A DNA stretch of 64,000 nt, from contig NZ_SWCJ01000002.1 of assembly GCF_005116665.1 (NCBI RefSeq), positions 62,001-126,000 on the forward strand, read 5' to 3'. The number at the start of each line of letters is the position of its first letter. The first letter of the stretch is position 1. This document shows positions 15,224 to 27,545 of the stretch, one piece after another. The translations under genes and the position numbers were made by a program. The notes beneath the pieces were generated by a model. That model had not been told where the DNA came from. It did not search any database and saw only the letters and a list, made by a program, of their open reading frames with translations. Source of the stretch: Ferrimonas aestuarii (GTDB lineage: Bacteria > Pseudomonadota > Gammaproteobacteria > Enterobacterales > Shewanellaceae).

Positions 15224-17485
15224 TTACAGCAACCAGGCGTAACTGAATTTGGCAAATACGCTACGGTTGGTTTGCGTCAGGCTATCGAGGTTGTCGTCGT
15301 CGAAACGGCCGTCGGCATAGCCTAAATAGAACACCGTTTGCGGGTTCAGTTTGTAGCCATAGAGAAGCTCTGCCTCTAAGCTCTGCTCGTCGGCATCATA
15401 ACCGGGCCGAGTGTACAGGCTCAGATCCCGTTCAATGTCGGTGTAGATGGCGGTCAGTCTTAAGAAGCTGTACACGTCAAACTGCCAGCTTAGCCGCAGA
15501 TCGGTGAGGTTGGCGGTAAATAGGGTGCCGCCGTCCACATCAAGCTGCTTCCACAGATGCTCGAGCTTCAGCTTTAGCTGGGAAACCGGGCGCCAATTAA
15601 TGGCAGGATTGATCTCTATCGACTCGCCTAATTGATTGTTGGCAAAGTCAATTTCATCGCCTATGTCTAAGTCAACGTCGACATCTAAGTTACCGATTGG
15701 GGTGAACTCTAGAGTCAAACCGCCGTAGGTTTCATCGAACAGGGGCGCGTTGCCATCGATGGCCAGACTGTCGGCATTTTCCCGGCGTCCCCGACGCTCT
15801 CGGTCTCCCACATAAAGGTGGAAGTAGCTCTGCCACTTGCCGTTACCGGAGAAATAGATCTCCGCTTCCTGCTCGATTAGTTCACCAGCGTTGTTTTCCG
15901 TTCGGTCAACGTCACCGCTTACCCTCAGTTTGTTAAAAAAGTGGCCGGTTGGGTACCAGTTGTATCCGCCGCCAATAATGGCCTTGGCGGAGTCGACGGT
16001 ATCGATAAAGCCCAGATCGGCACGAAAGTCGTCATCGGCGTGGCGATAACTGGCGAAGGCGTTCCAGTCTCGCTCTTCATGGTTTAGTCCCACCTCATAA
16101 CTGATCCCTGATAGGTCATCTTTAGACTCTGCACGCAGGCGCGCTTCGCCGGAGAGACTAGCGGCGAGGTCGTCTGGATATTGAGTATCTGAGCCAATCA
16201 GCACAAAGGTGAGGTAATCCTGAGCGCTAAAATCGATGCGCCCGTCTGTGGCTAGGGTGTAGTTGTGGTAATCGCCACTGGTTCGCGCAGTGGCCAGCAT
16301 GCCAATGGTGAGGTCATCGCTGTAGTTGTAACGGTAGCGGCCGGCAAAGTTCTGGCTGTCGTCGCCAAGACTGGCGAGGGAGGAGCCGAGGTTGCCGGGC
16401 ATCAGGAAGTTGGTCTGCTCATCTTTGGTTTGCAGAATTCCGAAACTGTGCTTTTGACGACTGCCGCTCAGTTTAACTCCATACTCGGGCTCCGCCAGAT
16501 TTCGCGTGTGGATCAACGACTCATAGGTATCAAACAGATCGGCGTTATCGAGGTAGAAAGGGCGTTTTTCTGGGAAAAACAGCGCGAACGTGGTGTTAAC
16601 ATCCAGTTGGCCTGAGTCCGCCTCAACCTGAGAAAAGTCTGGGTTTATGGTGGCGTTGAGTAGTGTATCCGGGGTGATGCCCCAGCGAATGTCCATGCCA
16701 ACGTCGACCTCATCCTCTTTGCTCCAAGGTGACTTGTCGTTGCGGCGCTTTTCGTCTTGCCGCGCGGTGAGGGTTGGGGTGATCTGCAGCTGCTGGCTGG
16801 CTTTGAGATCCTTAAGTCCGGTTAGCGGCACCATCTGACACAAAGTACAGGCCAGGTTTCGATCCAATGGCGCAATGGAGAGGCGATGGGTTTCGCTGCG
16901 GGGATAAAAGCGCACCAGTTCGATGCCCCAAGTGGGGTTAGGATCTGTGTCATCGAAGTTCAGAATTCGCAGGGGCAGAGCCACTTCGACCTGAAAGCCA
17001 CGCTCGGTAATTTTGGCGCCGGTCTGCCAGATGCCGTCCCAAGCATCACTTTCGTCTCCGGTTAGCTCGTTCTCAATGGAGTCTTCTTGCACGCCATAGG
17101 GGTTTACAAAGAACTGATAGGCCAATCTTCCTTGGCCAGAAGGGTCGAGTTTGATGCCAATCATGTCGTCGCCCCAGGCATTATCTCGGTCGGAGAGATT
17201 TGCACGAATGGCGGAAGCATCTGGGTCGCGGGCATCGAAGGCAAAATAGAGCGTATCGCCATCGGTCATGGCATAAGCAAAAGTTTTAACCGGTGCGGGG
17301 GTGTTCTCATTGGGGCTGGTTTCCACGATCAGCTCAATGGGCGTCGCCTTGGCCCACTGGGGTTCATCTAGGTTGCCATCGATGGTGAAGGCTTGATCGG
17401 TGTGGGTCAGTTGAACTTGTGGGAAAACAGGAAAGGCCAGCATTAAAGCAGGCAGCGTTGCCAAAGCAAGCTGAGAGCGGGTCAT
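15224..17485 (-). CDS. DUF5916 outer-membrane protein with CBM9-like domain
   Basis: A 753-residue exported protein. After a signal peptide (ALATLPALMLAFPVFPQ) comes a CBM9-like beta-sandwich: DQAFTIDGNLDEPQWAKA, then the YFAFDARDPDAS pattern, to about residue 215. The rest alternates polar and aromatic residues and ends FAKFSYAWLL, consistent with a beta-barrel of the DUF5916 type. A CTLC cysteine pair (about 213-216) lies at the junction. Function in the family is unknown; a role in glycan or peptide uptake is often suggested by context only. It stands alone here, with a terminator hairpin from cysZ in its leader. Confidence 0.75.
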   Translation of the reverse strand: MTRSQLALATLPALMLAFPVFPQVQLTHTDQAFTIDGNLDEPQWAKATPIELIVETSPNENTPAPVKTFAYAMTDGDTLYFAFDARDPDASAIRANLSDRDNAWGDDMIGIKLDPSGQGRLAYQFFVNPYGVQEDSIENELTGDESDAWDGIWQTGAKITERGFQVEVALPLRILNFDDTDPNPTWGIELVRFYPRSETHRLSIAPLDRNLACTLCQMVPLTGLKDLKASQQLQITPTLTARQDEKRRNDKSPWSKEDEVDVGMDIRWGITPDTLLNATINPDFSQVEADSGQLDVNTTFALFFPEKRPFYLDNADLFDTYESLIHTRNLAEPEYGVKLSGSRQKHSFGILQTKDEQTNFLMPGNLGSSLASLGDDSQNFAGRYRYNYSDDLTIGMLATARTSGDYHNYTLATDGRIDFSAQDYLTFVLIGSDTQYPDDLAASLSGEARLRAESKDDLSGISYEVGLNHEERDWNAFASYRHADDDFRADLGFIDTVDSAKAIIGGGYNWYPTGHFFNKLRVSGDVDRTENNAGELIEQEAEIYFSGNGKWQSYFHLYVGDRERRGRRENADSLAIDGNAPLFDETYGGLTLEFTPIGNLDVDVDLDIGDEIDFANNQLGESIEINPAINWRPVSQLKLKLEHLWKQLDVDGGTLFTANLTDLRLSWQFDVYSFLRLTAIYTDIERDLSLYTRPGYDADEQSLEAELLYGYKLNPQTVFYLGYADGRFDDDNLDSLTQTNRSVFAKFSYAWLL

Positions 17486-17498
17486 GTTGCATCCTTGT

Positions 17499-17536
17499 AA
17501 AAAATAACGCCGAAATTTAGGGAAACTCCGGCGTTA
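17499..17536 (-). terminator. cysZ terminator
   Basis: On the minus strand TAACGCCG (17536-17529) pairs with CGGCGTTA (17512-17505), followed by TTTTTTA. The 16-base loop is long. It lies between the cysZ stop and the DUF5916 start. Confidence 0.72.
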
Positions 17537-17568
17537 GATATTTGGTTATTTTAGTTTTAAGTTTTTGT

Positions 17569-18324
17569 TTATGAAGGGTCTATCTTACCAAGATGTTTAT
17601 CAACCCACAACGCAGTGGCACCGCAGATCGCCACCGGCATCACGATTAAGTTAACAAAAGGTATCATAGCAAATGCCGCCGCAGAGGCACCAAACGCCAT
17701 CGATTCCCCTTTGCGGCCGCCCAGGGCATCTCGCATGGTTCCAAAGGGAATTTTGTGGTTGTCGAAGGGGTAATCCAGATACTGAATCGCCATCATCCAT
17801 GCACTGAACAAAAACCACAGCAGAGGGGCCAGAGTTTGGCCGATGCCAGGAATCATGAACAGAATCAGGAGCAATAGGGCGCGAGGAAGATAGTATTTTA
17901 GCTTTATCCATTCGCGGCCGAGAACCCGAGGTACGTCTTTGACCGTGTCCATGACGCTGTCGTCATTGCCTTTGCCGGTTAAGCGGCGCTCCACCTGATC
18001 GGCGAGCAAGCCATTAAAGGGGGCAGCAATCCAGTTCATTACCGAGCTAAAGATAAAGGAAAACACCACCAACACGCTGACCACCGCGAGAGGCCACAAA
18101 AACCAGTTAAGCCAATCTAGCCAACTGGGGATCGTTGCCATCAGCTCGTCCATCCACACGCCTAACTGGGTAAACAGCCAATAAAACGCAGCGCCAAACA
18201 GGATAAAGTTGACACTCAGAGGCAGCAAAACAAAGCGGCGCAGCCCCTTGGTTCGAATTAAATCGAAACCTTTCATAAAGTAACTGGCGCCACTGGCACC
18301 TTCAGGTAGAACGCGGCCTATCAC
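17569..18324 (-). CDS. cysZ: Sulfate transporter CysZ
   Basis: A 251-residue inner-membrane protein that brings sulfate into the cell for cysteine synthesis. Near-identical blocks to E. coli CysZ include [45 protein letters not shown] and [11 protein letters not shown] place the start at GTG 18324, which has GGAG 7 nt upstream and gives E. coli-like length (253). The longer frame to 18480 would add 52 residues with no counterpart. It is divergent from smc, and cysK lies about 5 kb away. Confidence 0.92.
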   Translation of the reverse strand: MIGRVLPEGASGASYFMKGFDLIRTKGLRRFVLLPLSVNFILFGAAFYWLFTQLGVWMDELMATIPSWLDWLNWFLWPLAVVSVLVVFSFIFSSVMNWIAAPFNGLLADQVERRLTGKGNDDSVMDTVKDVPRVLGREWIKLKYYLPRALLLLILFMIPGIGQTLAPLLWFLFSAWMMAIQYLDYPFDNHKIPFGTMRDALGGRKGESMAFGASAAAFAMIPFVNLIVMPVAICGATALWVDKHLGKIDPS

Positions 18325-18483
18325 AGACTTGCTCCAATAAAAGAGAAACTTAAGCCATTTTGCGGTGTGGATGCGGCCAGCGTCAACTTTTCGGTTGTTG
18401 CTGGCTGTTACAAAGTGGATTGGCTTTTGGTAAAGTGTCAGATTAACTAACCCTATTGAAATTGTTGAGAATTTAACCATCGG

Positions 18484-21400
18484 ATGCGGCTAAAACAGAT
18501 AAAACTTGCCGGTTTCAAATCCTTCGCCGATGCCACTAAAGTGCCATTTCCGTCGCAGATGACCGCCATTGTTGGCCCGAACGGCTGCGGAAAGTCCAAC
18601 GTTATCGATGCCGTGCGTTGGGTATTAGGCGAAAGTAGCGCGAAAAACCTGCGCGGTGATGCGATGACCGATGTGATTTTCAACGGTTCTAATTCCCGGC
18701 CTGCCAGTTCGGTGGCCAGTGTTGAGCTGGTGTTTGACAACAGCAGTGGTCGCATCGCCAGTCAGTTTGCCAAGTTTAATGAGATCGCCATTAAGCGACA
18801 GGTGAGTCGAGATGGGGTGTCCAGCTATTTCCTCAATGGCAACAAATGCCGCCGTCGCGACATCACCGATATCTTTATGGGTACCGGATTGGGGCCGCGC
18901 AGTTACGCCATCATTGAGCAGGGGATGATCTCTCGCTTAATTGAATCTCGGCCGCAGGAGCTTCGCGTCTTTATTGAAGAGGCTGCGGGGATCTCCAAGT
19001 ACAAAGAGCGGCGACGGGAAACAGAAAACCGCATCCGCCATACTCGAGAGAATTTGGAGCGTCTTGAAGATCTGCGTTTGGAGCTTGGCCAGCAGTTGCA
19101 ACGTTTGCAGCGCCAAGCGGACGCCGCTCAGCGCTATCGAAAACACAAGGCCACGGAAGGGCAGCTTCAGAACCAACTGTTTGCACTGCGCTGGCGGCAA
19201 CACAGCGACCGCATGACGCAGTTGGAGCAGCAGCTTGCGGAAAAGCAGGCTCAGCATCAACAGCATCAAGCGGCGCAGCAAGGGGATTTGACCGCCATCT
19301 TAAAGCTGGAACAACAGCAGGCGGATCTCAAAGCTGAGGTGGATGACCGGCAACAGCAGCTGTTTGGCATCAGTAACGAAGCGACTCGCATTGATCAGCA
19401 AATTCTGAACGCGAAGCAGCGCTATCAGCAGCTTCATGAGGAACTCATCAAAACTCGGCAGCAGCTCAGTGGTGATGGAGAGCGTCGGCAAACGCTGGAA
19501 GCGCAGCGAGCTCAATATCTTGAGCAGCGTGATCAGGCACTGCCTGAACTTGAGATGGCGCAAGAGGCGCTGTTTGAACTCGAACAACAGAGTGAATCCT
19601 TAACCCAGCGGCATATGGAGCAGCAGGGCGCTCATCAGCAACTGGCTGAACAGGCGCGCCGCTCCCGTACCGATTGCGAGCTACTTCAGGTGAAAAAGCA
19701 GGGGCTGGAGCGCGAGCTTGGCTCGGTGAAGGCTCGATTGGCTCAGTTGCAGTCGCAATTGGCTGAACATCAATTGAGTAATGACGATGAGCTTGCCCAG
19801 TTAGAGGAGCAGTTGCAGGTCACCAAGGAGCAGATTGCTGAGCTTGAGTTACTGCAGGAAACTGAGCAGGAGCAACAGCAACGGTTGCAACAGCAACTGG
19901 AGTCTCAGCAGCGACAGCTTAGCGCTGTTGACCATCAACAGAGTCAACTGACGGCGACCATCGCGGCCAATAATACCCTTTTGTCCGGCTTATCCCAGGT
20001 ACTGCCCGAAGACGCCGCCACATTGCCTAAAGTGTGGCAGCAGCTTGAGGTTGTCCCCAAATGGCGACACGCGCTGGATTGGGTTCTGGGCGAGCGTTTG
20101 CAAGGGGTGATAAGTCAAGAGCCACTGCCCGGCGTGTGGCGATTTGATGATGAAATCTGCGACGAGCAAGTTCGATCATCGTCAGCAACCGCCATCAATG
20201 GTCTACCGACGCTCCAGAGTATGGTGACCACGTCGCTGAATCTGTCGCCATGGCTGCAGGGCATTCTGTGCGCTGATACTTTAGCGGAGGCTAAGGCTCT
20301 AGTTGGCAAATTAGAGGTGTGGCAATCGGTGGTAACGCTAGATGGCCATTGGCTTGGCGTGGGCTTTGCCTACCAAGTGAGTGAGCAGCAGGTTAGCGTA
20401 TTATCGGTAGCGGATGAACTGGAGCGTCAACAGCAACAGCTCGCGGCATTGATGCCTCAAGGTGAACAGCTGCGTGAGGCCATTGTCGTCACCAAGAGCG
20501 CGCTTGAGCAGGTCGCGCGTCAGCTATCTCAAGGTAAAGATCAGTTAAAGCAGGCCAGCGGTCAACTGATGCAGCAACAGCTGGCCTACCAAAAGGCGGA
20601 GCAGCAGCGCTTACATCGCCAGCAAAATAAACAGCAGCTAGAGCTGCAGTACCAGGAGCTGGCAGATCAGCAGCAACTGCTGGCAGAGCAAGCGCTTGAG
20701 CTGGAACTGGAATTGGACAATGCGCTGGAGCACAGTGAAGGGCTAAGCCAGCAGGCCGAGCTCGCTCAGCAAACGCTGAGCGCGGCGGTGCAGCAGTCTG
20801 AAGCCAGCCGCCAACAGCATCAACAGCAGCAACAGCGTATTTCGCAGCTGCGAGTGGAGCTTGAACGCCTTAATGCCAACATCGAAGGCATTGAGGCGCA
20901 ATTGGCGCAGCAGCAGCAAAATCTGAGCTTGTGGCAACAGCGGCTGGAGGAAGCTGAAGAGGCTCAAGCCCAGTTGACCGACCCTTTGGCCGAGTGGCAG
21001 GAGCAGCTACAGCAGCAATTGCAGATAAAATCGGACGTCGAGCAACAGGTGGCGCTGCTAAACCAGAAACTGGCGCAAGTGGAAGAACAGTTGGGGCAGA
21101 TCAACGCTTCCAACCGCGGCCAAATTGCCCAGTTAAAGGCTTTAAGTGATGCCATCACCGAATTAAAGATGGAACACGAGGGCTTGCGTGTTCAAGCTCA
21201 GGGTCAACTGGATCTATTGGCGGAGAACGACGTTAACTTGCAGCAAATTCTGGCCACGCTGCCAGCGGATGCGGCACTGGCGAACTGTCAGGCTAAACTG
21301 GAGCAGGTTCGTCAGAAGATCAAACGTTTGGGTGCCATTAACCTGGCGGCCATTGAGGAGTATGAACAGCAATCCGAGCGTAAGCGCTATCTGGATGAAC

Positions 21401-21942
21401 AGAATCACGATTTAACGGAGGCGCTGGAAACCTTAGAAGCGGCAATCCGGAAAATTGATCGCGAAACCAGACAGCGCTTTAAAGCCACCTTTGATGAGGT
21501 GAATGACGGGCTTGGGGAGCTATTCCCTAAAGTCTTTGGCGGTGGCAGCGCTTATCTGGCGCTGACGGACAACGATCTGCTGGAAACTGGGGTGACCATC
21601 ATGGCTCGCCCACCAGGGAAAAAGAACGCCACCATTCATCTTCTGTCTGGTGGTGAGAAAGCATTAACGGCATTGTCACTGGTGTTTGCCATCTTCCGAC
21701 TTAATCCAGCACCCTTCTGTATGTTGGATGAAGTTGATGCACCGCTGGACGATGCCAACGTTGGCCGATTCTGCCGATTGGTAAAAGAGATGTCGGAATC
21801 GGTTCAATTTATTTATATTAGTCACAATAAGGTCAGTATGGAGATGGCCGACCAACTGACAGGGGTAACGATGCACGAGCCAGGAGCGTCGCGCATTGTT
21901 GCCGTCAATGTAGAAGAAGCCGCAGCCATGGCTGAAAGTTAA
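18484..21942 (+). CDS. smc: Chromosome segregation protein SMC
   Basis: A 1152-residue SMC ATPase that compacts and segregates chromosomes. Walker A is GPNGCGKSN (31-39). Long glutamine-rich coiled coils flank a hinge at about 510-640. The C-terminal head has the signature [14 protein letters not shown] and Walker [14 protein letters not shown]. This is the canonical SMC of Shewanella, Aeromonas and Pseudomonas, not MukB. Its ScpA/ScpB partners are not in the window. It heads an smc-zipA-ligA cluster, 19 bp before zipA. The ribosome site is weak. Confidence 0.95.
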   Translation: MRLKQIKLAGFKSFADATKVPFPSQMTAIVGPNGCGKSNVIDAVRWVLGESSAKNLRGDAMTDVIFNGSNSRPASSVASVELVFDNSSGRIASQFAKFNEIAIKRQVSRDGVSSYFLNGNKCRRRDITDIFMGTGLGPRSYAIIEQGMISRLIESRPQELRVFIEEAAGISKYKERRRETENRIRHTRENLERLEDLRLELGQQLQRLQRQADAAQRYRKHKATEGQLQNQLFALRWRQHSDRMTQLEQQLAEKQAQHQQHQAAQQGDLTAILKLEQQQADLKAEVDDRQQQLFGISNEATRIDQQILNAKQRYQQLHEELIKTRQQLSGDGERRQTLEAQRAQYLEQRDQALPELEMAQEALFELEQQSESLTQRHMEQQGAHQQLAEQARRSRTDCELLQVKKQGLERELGSVKARLAQLQSQLAEHQLSNDDELAQLEEQLQVTKEQIAELELLQETEQEQQQRLQQQLESQQRQLSAVDHQQSQLTATIAANNTLLSGLSQVLPEDAATLPKVWQQLEVVPKWRHALDWVLGERLQGVISQEPLPGVWRFDDEICDEQVRSSSATAINGLPTLQSMVTTSLNLSPWLQGILCADTLAEAKALVGKLEVWQSVVTLDGHWLGVGFAYQVSEQQVSVLSVADELERQQQQLAALMPQGEQLREAIVVTKSALEQVARQLSQGKDQLKQASGQLMQQQLAYQKAEQQRLHRQQNKQQLELQYQELADQQQLLAEQALELELELDNALEHSEGLSQQAELAQQTLSAAVQQSEASRQQHQQQQQRISQLRVELERLNANIEGIEAQLAQQQQNLSLWQQRLEEAEEAQAQLTDPLAEWQEQLQQQLQIKSDVEQQVALLNQKLAQVEEQLGQINASNRGQIAQLKALSDAITELKMEHEGLRVQAQGQLDLLAENDVNLQQILATLPADAALANCQAKLEQVRQKIKRLGAINLAAIEEYEQQSERKRYLDEQNHDLTEALETLEAAIRKIDRETRQRFKATFDEVNDGLGELFPKVFGGGSAYLALTDNDLLETGVTIMARPPGKKNATIHLLSGGEKALTALSLVFAIFRLNPAPFCMLDEVDAPLDDANVGRFCRLVKEMSESVQFIYISHNKVSMEMADQLTGVTMHEPGASRIVAVNVEEAAAMAES

Positions 21943-21961
21943 TTAAGGGTTCCAAGGTTCT

Positions 21962-22981
21962 ATGGAAGATTTTCGTTATGTACTTATCGTAATTGGCGTG
22001 CTCGCCATTATTGGTTTGTTGTTGCATGGCATGTGGTCAATACGACGTCAACAACCGCGTAAAATGAAGGCCAAACCCCTTGCTGACGTTACCGTTAGCG
22101 GAGGTGGTGATTCATCAAACGTGGATAAGGACGGTTTTGATGCTGATGGCATCGGCTCAGTTCGCACCATTAAGGTGGAGCGCGAACATCATGAGCCTCA
22201 GCTTGGGGCGTCTTCAGTGCCTGCCGACGCTCAAGAGTCCAAGCAGGAGCCAAGCTTTGCGGAGCCGGTTATCTCCGAGCCACAGGTTGAGATAACACTG
22301 CGAGCAACTGAGCCGAGTCCTGAGCCAGCAGTAGCGGCTCAGGAGCCAAGTGAGTCGATGGAATCGCCTCAGATTGAGGAGACTCAGACTGTTGAAAATA
22401 TTGAATCTTCGACTGCGCCAACACCTGAGCCAGTCGCCGAATCCAATGGCTCACCTGAGCCAGTTCAGCCTCAGGTCGAGACCGATCCGCTGTTTGCGCC
22501 TCGAGAGGAGCGCAGTGTCTTGGCAGAGCCTGCACCGGAAAACAAGGTGATCACCGAGCCGGTAGATGTGCTGGTACTGCACGTTGTGGCCAATGAGGGT
22601 GAGGTGCTTCATGGGGCGGAGCTGCTGCATAACTTCCTGACCCTAGGCATGAAGTTTGGCGAGATGAACATCTTCCATCGCCATCAAGATAGTGCAGGGC
22701 GCGGCCCAGTGATGTACTCGCTGGCCAACATGGTTCAGCCAGGCGTGTTTGAGCCAAATACCATGGAGCAATTTGAGACTGAGGGCGTGTCGCTGTTTAT
22801 GACCTTGCCAAATCAGTGTGATGAAACCGTGGGCTTCTCCATGATGCTGGGGGCGGCGCAAGCGCTGGCTGACATGCATGGCGCTAAGCTGTTGGATGAT
22901 GCCCATCAGCTCTGGAGCGAGCAGAGTAAAGACAGATACATGGGCCGAATTCAGGCATTTGAATCTTCACCAACCGCGTAA
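21962..22981 (+). CDS. zipA: Cell division protein ZipA
   Basis: A 339-residue FtsZ anchor of the division ring. It has the expected N-out transmembrane helix (YVLIVIGVLAIIGLLLHGMW, 6-25), a basic stretch (RRQQPRK), a proline/glutamate-rich unstructured linker (about 65-185) and the C-terminal FtsZ-binding fold starting near PVDVLVLHVVANEGEVLHG. It sits between smc and ligA as in Shewanella and enterics. Confidence 0.93.
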   Translation: MEDFRYVLIVIGVLAIIGLLLHGMWSIRRQQPRKMKAKPLADVTVSGGGDSSNVDKDGFDADGIGSVRTIKVEREHHEPQLGASSVPADAQESKQEPSFAEPVISEPQVEITLRATEPSPEPAVAAQEPSESMESPQIEETQTVENIESSTAPTPEPVAESNGSPEPVQPQVETDPLFAPREERSVLAEPAPENKVITEPVDVLVLHVVANEGEVLHGAELLHNFLTLGMKFGEMNIFHRHQDSAGRGPVMYSLANMVQPGVFEPNTMEQFETEGVSLFMTLPNQCDETVGFSMMLGAAQALADMHGAKLLDDAHQLWSEQSKDRYMGRIQAFESSPTA

Positions 22982-23002
22982 CCACCGATTTTTACCCATT
23001 AA

Positions 23003-25075
<2,073 letters not shown>

Positions 25076-25218
25076 CTATCAGGTTGCTGTTGCTCGACAA
25101 ATCGCACGTTTTGTTCCCCTTCAAAGACCCATGGCCCTCTAGCTGTGGGTCTTGTGCGTTTTAGTTACTACAGCACAGCGTTCGCCAAGGTTATCAATTG
25201 GTTTTGAATCTTCGGGAT

Positions 25219-25363
25219 AAAAAAGACCGCAACCGGTTAGGGTTGCGGTTGGGAGACTCGCAGTCATCCTAGTTTGGATAGAAACTAATACATCGATGGC
25301 TGCTGCAATCCTCAGACTCGCTTCGAGGGAAGTTGTCACCTATTTGGGGAAAGTGACAGCGAC
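25219..25363 (-). ncRNA. Candidate small RNA with own promoter and terminator
   Basis: The minus strand carries a good promoter (25397-25370), about 145 nt of transcript and a strong terminator (ACCGCAACC/GGTTGCGGT, then TTTTTT to 25219), with no gene downstream. The octamer GCGAGTCT occurs twice in the transcript, about 50 nt apart. A GTG-started frame (25339-25139) runs through and beyond the terminator. This argues against a normal protein, although a short leader-type peptide is possible. I do not recognise it as a known sRNA family. Confidence 0.45.
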
Positions 25364-25369
25364 CTCATT

Positions 25370-25397
25370 AATATACACCAATGGATAATGTATACAA
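25370..25397 (-). promoter_or_regulatory. Promoter of candidate sRNA
   Basis: TTGTAT (25397-25392) and TATATT (25375-25370) are spaced by 16 bp on the minus strand. The -35 region overlaps a GTATAC core similar to the GntR operators at 39804 and 54713, but only one half matches well. Confidence 0.5.
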
Positions 25398-25516
25398 TCT
25401 AAAATGTGTCTTTTTTGTTAAAATCTCTACTCTTTTGTTGTTTTTGGTTTGGATTTACTGCTTGAATGGCATTTATGCAATCAACCGAAACGGCGTAAGC
25501 CACGGAGAAAACAATA

Positions 25517-25939
25517 ATGAAAACCGTTGAGCAGTGGTTTGAGGAGTATGGTGCAAGCCATAAAAACCCGACCAATAAGAAAGTGCATTGGATCTGTGTC
25601 CCGCTCATCACCTTCAGTGTGGTGGGCATGTTATGGGCGCTCAGCCCGCTGTTGACCATGGGGCTAATGGTCGCTGCCATCCTGTTTTACCTGCGACTGT
25701 CGTTGCCGCTGGCCATTGGTATGGCACTTATTCTCACCCTAATGCTGTGGTTGGCATCGACCCTGGTGAATCCTTTTCTGGTCTCCATCGTGATATTTGT
25801 GGCGGCGTGGATAGGGCAGTTTTGGGGTCACAAAGTGGAAGGCAAAAAGCCAAGCTTTTTCAAAGATCTTCAGTTTTTGTTGATCGGACCAATTTGGCTG
25901 TTAGGCTTTGTGTTTCGAAAGCAAGGCTGGCGTTACTGA
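25517..25939 (+). CDS. DUF962 / Mpo1-like membrane protein
   Basis: A 140-residue membrane protein of the DUF962 (YGL010w/Mpo1) family. The signature YGASHKNPTNKKVHWICVP (12-30), with conserved histidines, is followed by four hydrophobic segments and a closing QFWGHKVEGKKPSFFKDL block. The yeast member Mpo1 is an Fe-dependent dioxygenase in phytosphingosine (2-hydroxy fatty acid) breakdown. The bacterial substrate is unknown. GGAG lies 9 nt before the ATG. Confidence 0.8.
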   Translation: MKTVEQWFEEYGASHKNPTNKKVHWICVPLITFSVVGMLWALSPLLTMGLMVAAILFYLRLSLPLAIGMALILTLMLWLASTLVNPFLVSIVIFVAAWIGQFWGHKVEGKKPSFFKDLQFLLIGPIWLLGFVFRKQGWRY

Positions 25940-26016
25940 TTGCGACACAGATAAGCAGTGCGCATAAAAATGGCCCAGTTGGCCATTTTTTGTTTTTGGC
26001 AGTTAGGAGTGACACA

Positions 26017-26832
26017 TTGAGAAAAATTGCTTTGGTAGGCAGTGGTTGGTTAGGCTCAGCATTAGCAGAAAGTTGGCAGACTCAAGGGCGACCATTTTGG
26101 GTGAGCGCCCGCAGTCAAGATAAGCTGAATTTGTGGCAACAACGGGGCATCAAGGCGTGCCAGCTTAATTTAGATGGTGGCGAGATTGCTCCGGAGTGTT
26201 TTTCTGGGGTTGATACCATCGTGGTTACTGTGCCGCCGGGGCGTGGCTCAGAGGCTGGAGACTATTGCCAAAAACTCGAACCACTCGCTAAATCAGCCAA
26301 GGCGGCTGGGGTAACACGGGTGCTGTTTACTAGCGCCAGTAGCGTTTATGGCAGTGGCAAGGGAAGGGTGACAGAATCGAGTCAAGTCGACGATGGCCCA
26401 AGAGCCATGCGGTTGTTACAGATCGAGCAGATGTTCGCTCACTATTTTGGCGATGGATTTTGCTGTCTGCGACTGTCGGGGTTAGTTGGCGGCGAGCGCC
26501 ATCCGGGCCGTTTTATGGCGGGGAAACTAGATGTTAATGGCGGCAGAGATCCTGTGAACCTGGTGCATCAGCGCGATGTGGTGTCCGCCATCAACGCGCT
26601 ACTGGACGCCCAGCTCGAGTGTTGGAACAACGTCTATAACCTGTGCGCGCCTCACCACCCAACACGGCAACACTATTACCAATATACCGCGGAGCGATTG
26701 GCACTGGTTAAACCCGAGTTTGTTGATGCATTTGATAATCCCAGATGGGTCGATGGCAGTAAGATCACTCGCGTTTTACCGTGGCAATACCACTACAGCG
26801 ACCTTTATCAACTGCCTGAGCTGATTCGATAA
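26017..26832 (+). CDS. YeeZ-like NAD(P)-binding epimerase/reductase
   Basis: A 271-residue Rossmann-fold protein of the extended SDR group, similar throughout to E. coli YeeZ. It has the dinucleotide loop VGSGWLGSALAESW near the start, TSASSVYGSG in the centre, then HPGRFMAGK, VNLVHQRDVV and YNLCAPHHP. The start is TTG 26017 with AGGAG 7 nt upstream. The open frame continues upstream to 25588 only as an overlap of the DUF962 gene. Substrate is unknown. Its 3' end overlaps the convergent regulator by 25 bp. Confidence 0.8.
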   Translation: MRKIALVGSGWLGSALAESWQTQGRPFWVSARSQDKLNLWQQRGIKACQLNLDGGEIAPECFSGVDTIVVTVPPGRGSEAGDYCQKLEPLAKSAKAAGVTRVLFTSASSVYGSGKGRVTESSQVDDGPRAMRLLQIEQMFAHYFGDGFCCLRLSGLVGGERHPGRFMAGKLDVNGGRDPVNLVHQRDVVSAINALLDAQLECWNNVYNLCAPHHPTRQHYYQYTAERLALVKPEFVDAFDNPRWVDGSKITRVLPWQYHYSDLYQLPELIR

Positions 26833-27428
26833 ACGCAGCGCTGGCCACCTTCAATCAGATGCTGCTCTCTCATGACTTCATAAGGGGCGAGCAGCGCCTG
26901 AAACAGTGCCAGTTCGTTTTTACACAGTCCTTGGCACTTCATCGCCACACTGCAGATAGGGCAGTGATCTTCAATCAGCAACCAATGATCCGGCTGGATA
27001 GCTATTCGAGCCATATAACCTTCATCACTGCGAAGCTGGGCTAATTTGTGCAGCTTGGTTTCGATATTGTCGATATTGTCGAGCTTGTTAAGATAATCAC
27101 TGAGCTGTAGTTGGTGTCGGTGAGCCAAAATGGCATCCAGTTGAGAGGTTCCGGCGATGGCTATGACCGACTCAATAACACTGATGGCCAACTCATTATG
27201 GCGGTCGCCGAAACTTTGATGGCCTTTGCCGGTCAAAAGCCAATGTCGGCTGGGCCGACCTTTTCCCTGTTTGATGTCGGTATGGCTAACTAGTTGTTGA
27301 GTTTCTAGCTTTTCAAGGTGTTGCCGTGCACCCATGGAGGTCATGGACAGGGCTTTGGCAAGAGGTGCAATGGGGCTTGGACCGCGCTGTTTTAGCAGTG
27401 ATAACAGACGTTGTTGTGTTGAAGCCAT
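26808..27428 (-). CDS. HTH regulator with C-terminal cysteine cluster (SufR-like)
   Basis: A 206-residue regulator with an N-terminal winged helix-turn-helix (LLKQRGPSPIAPLAKALSMTSMGARQHLEKLE). The C-terminal domain has four cysteines at 156, 159, 165 and 169 (CPICSVAMKCQGLC), consistent with a metal or Fe-S site as in SufR/ArsR-type sensors. GGAGG precedes the ATG. It is divergent from the SIMPL-domain gene and may regulate it and itself. Stress or iron sensing is inferred from the cysteines only. Confidence 0.7.
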   Translation of the reverse strand: MASTQQRLLSLLKQRGPSPIAPLAKALSMTSMGARQHLEKLETQQLVSHTDIKQGKGRPSRHWLLTGKGHQSFGDRHNELAISVIESVIAIAGTSQLDAILAHRHQLQLSDYLNKLDNIDNIETKLHKLAQLRSDEGYMARIAIQPDHWLLIEDHCPICSVAMKCQGLCKNELALFQALLAPYEVMREQHLIEGGQRCVYRISSGS

Positions 27429-27545
27429 TGCCTACCTCCAGAGTGATAATCCTATGGTAGGCTGGGAATTGTAATAGTCAAACGAATACTTTATTAACTG
27501 CCGGCTAATCCGGTGGATATGTCTTACGCCAATGGAATCTGTTTT

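Noticed and set aside
25139-25339. 66-codon protein on minus downstream of ligA
   Set aside because: The frame passes through a strong terminator stem and U-tract, has only a GTG start and no clear ribosome site. Reported instead as a candidate small RNA.
25391-25400. Fourth GntR operator (GTATAC core)
   Set aside because: Only one half-site fits TTGTATACAA; the other reads ATGTATACAA-like on one side only and overlaps a -35 box. The nearby genes have no link to proline metabolism.
25588-26016. N-terminal extension of the YeeZ-like protein to 25588
   Set aside because: The extension overlaps the DUF962 gene in another frame and has no family similarity. TTG 26017 has a good ribosome site.
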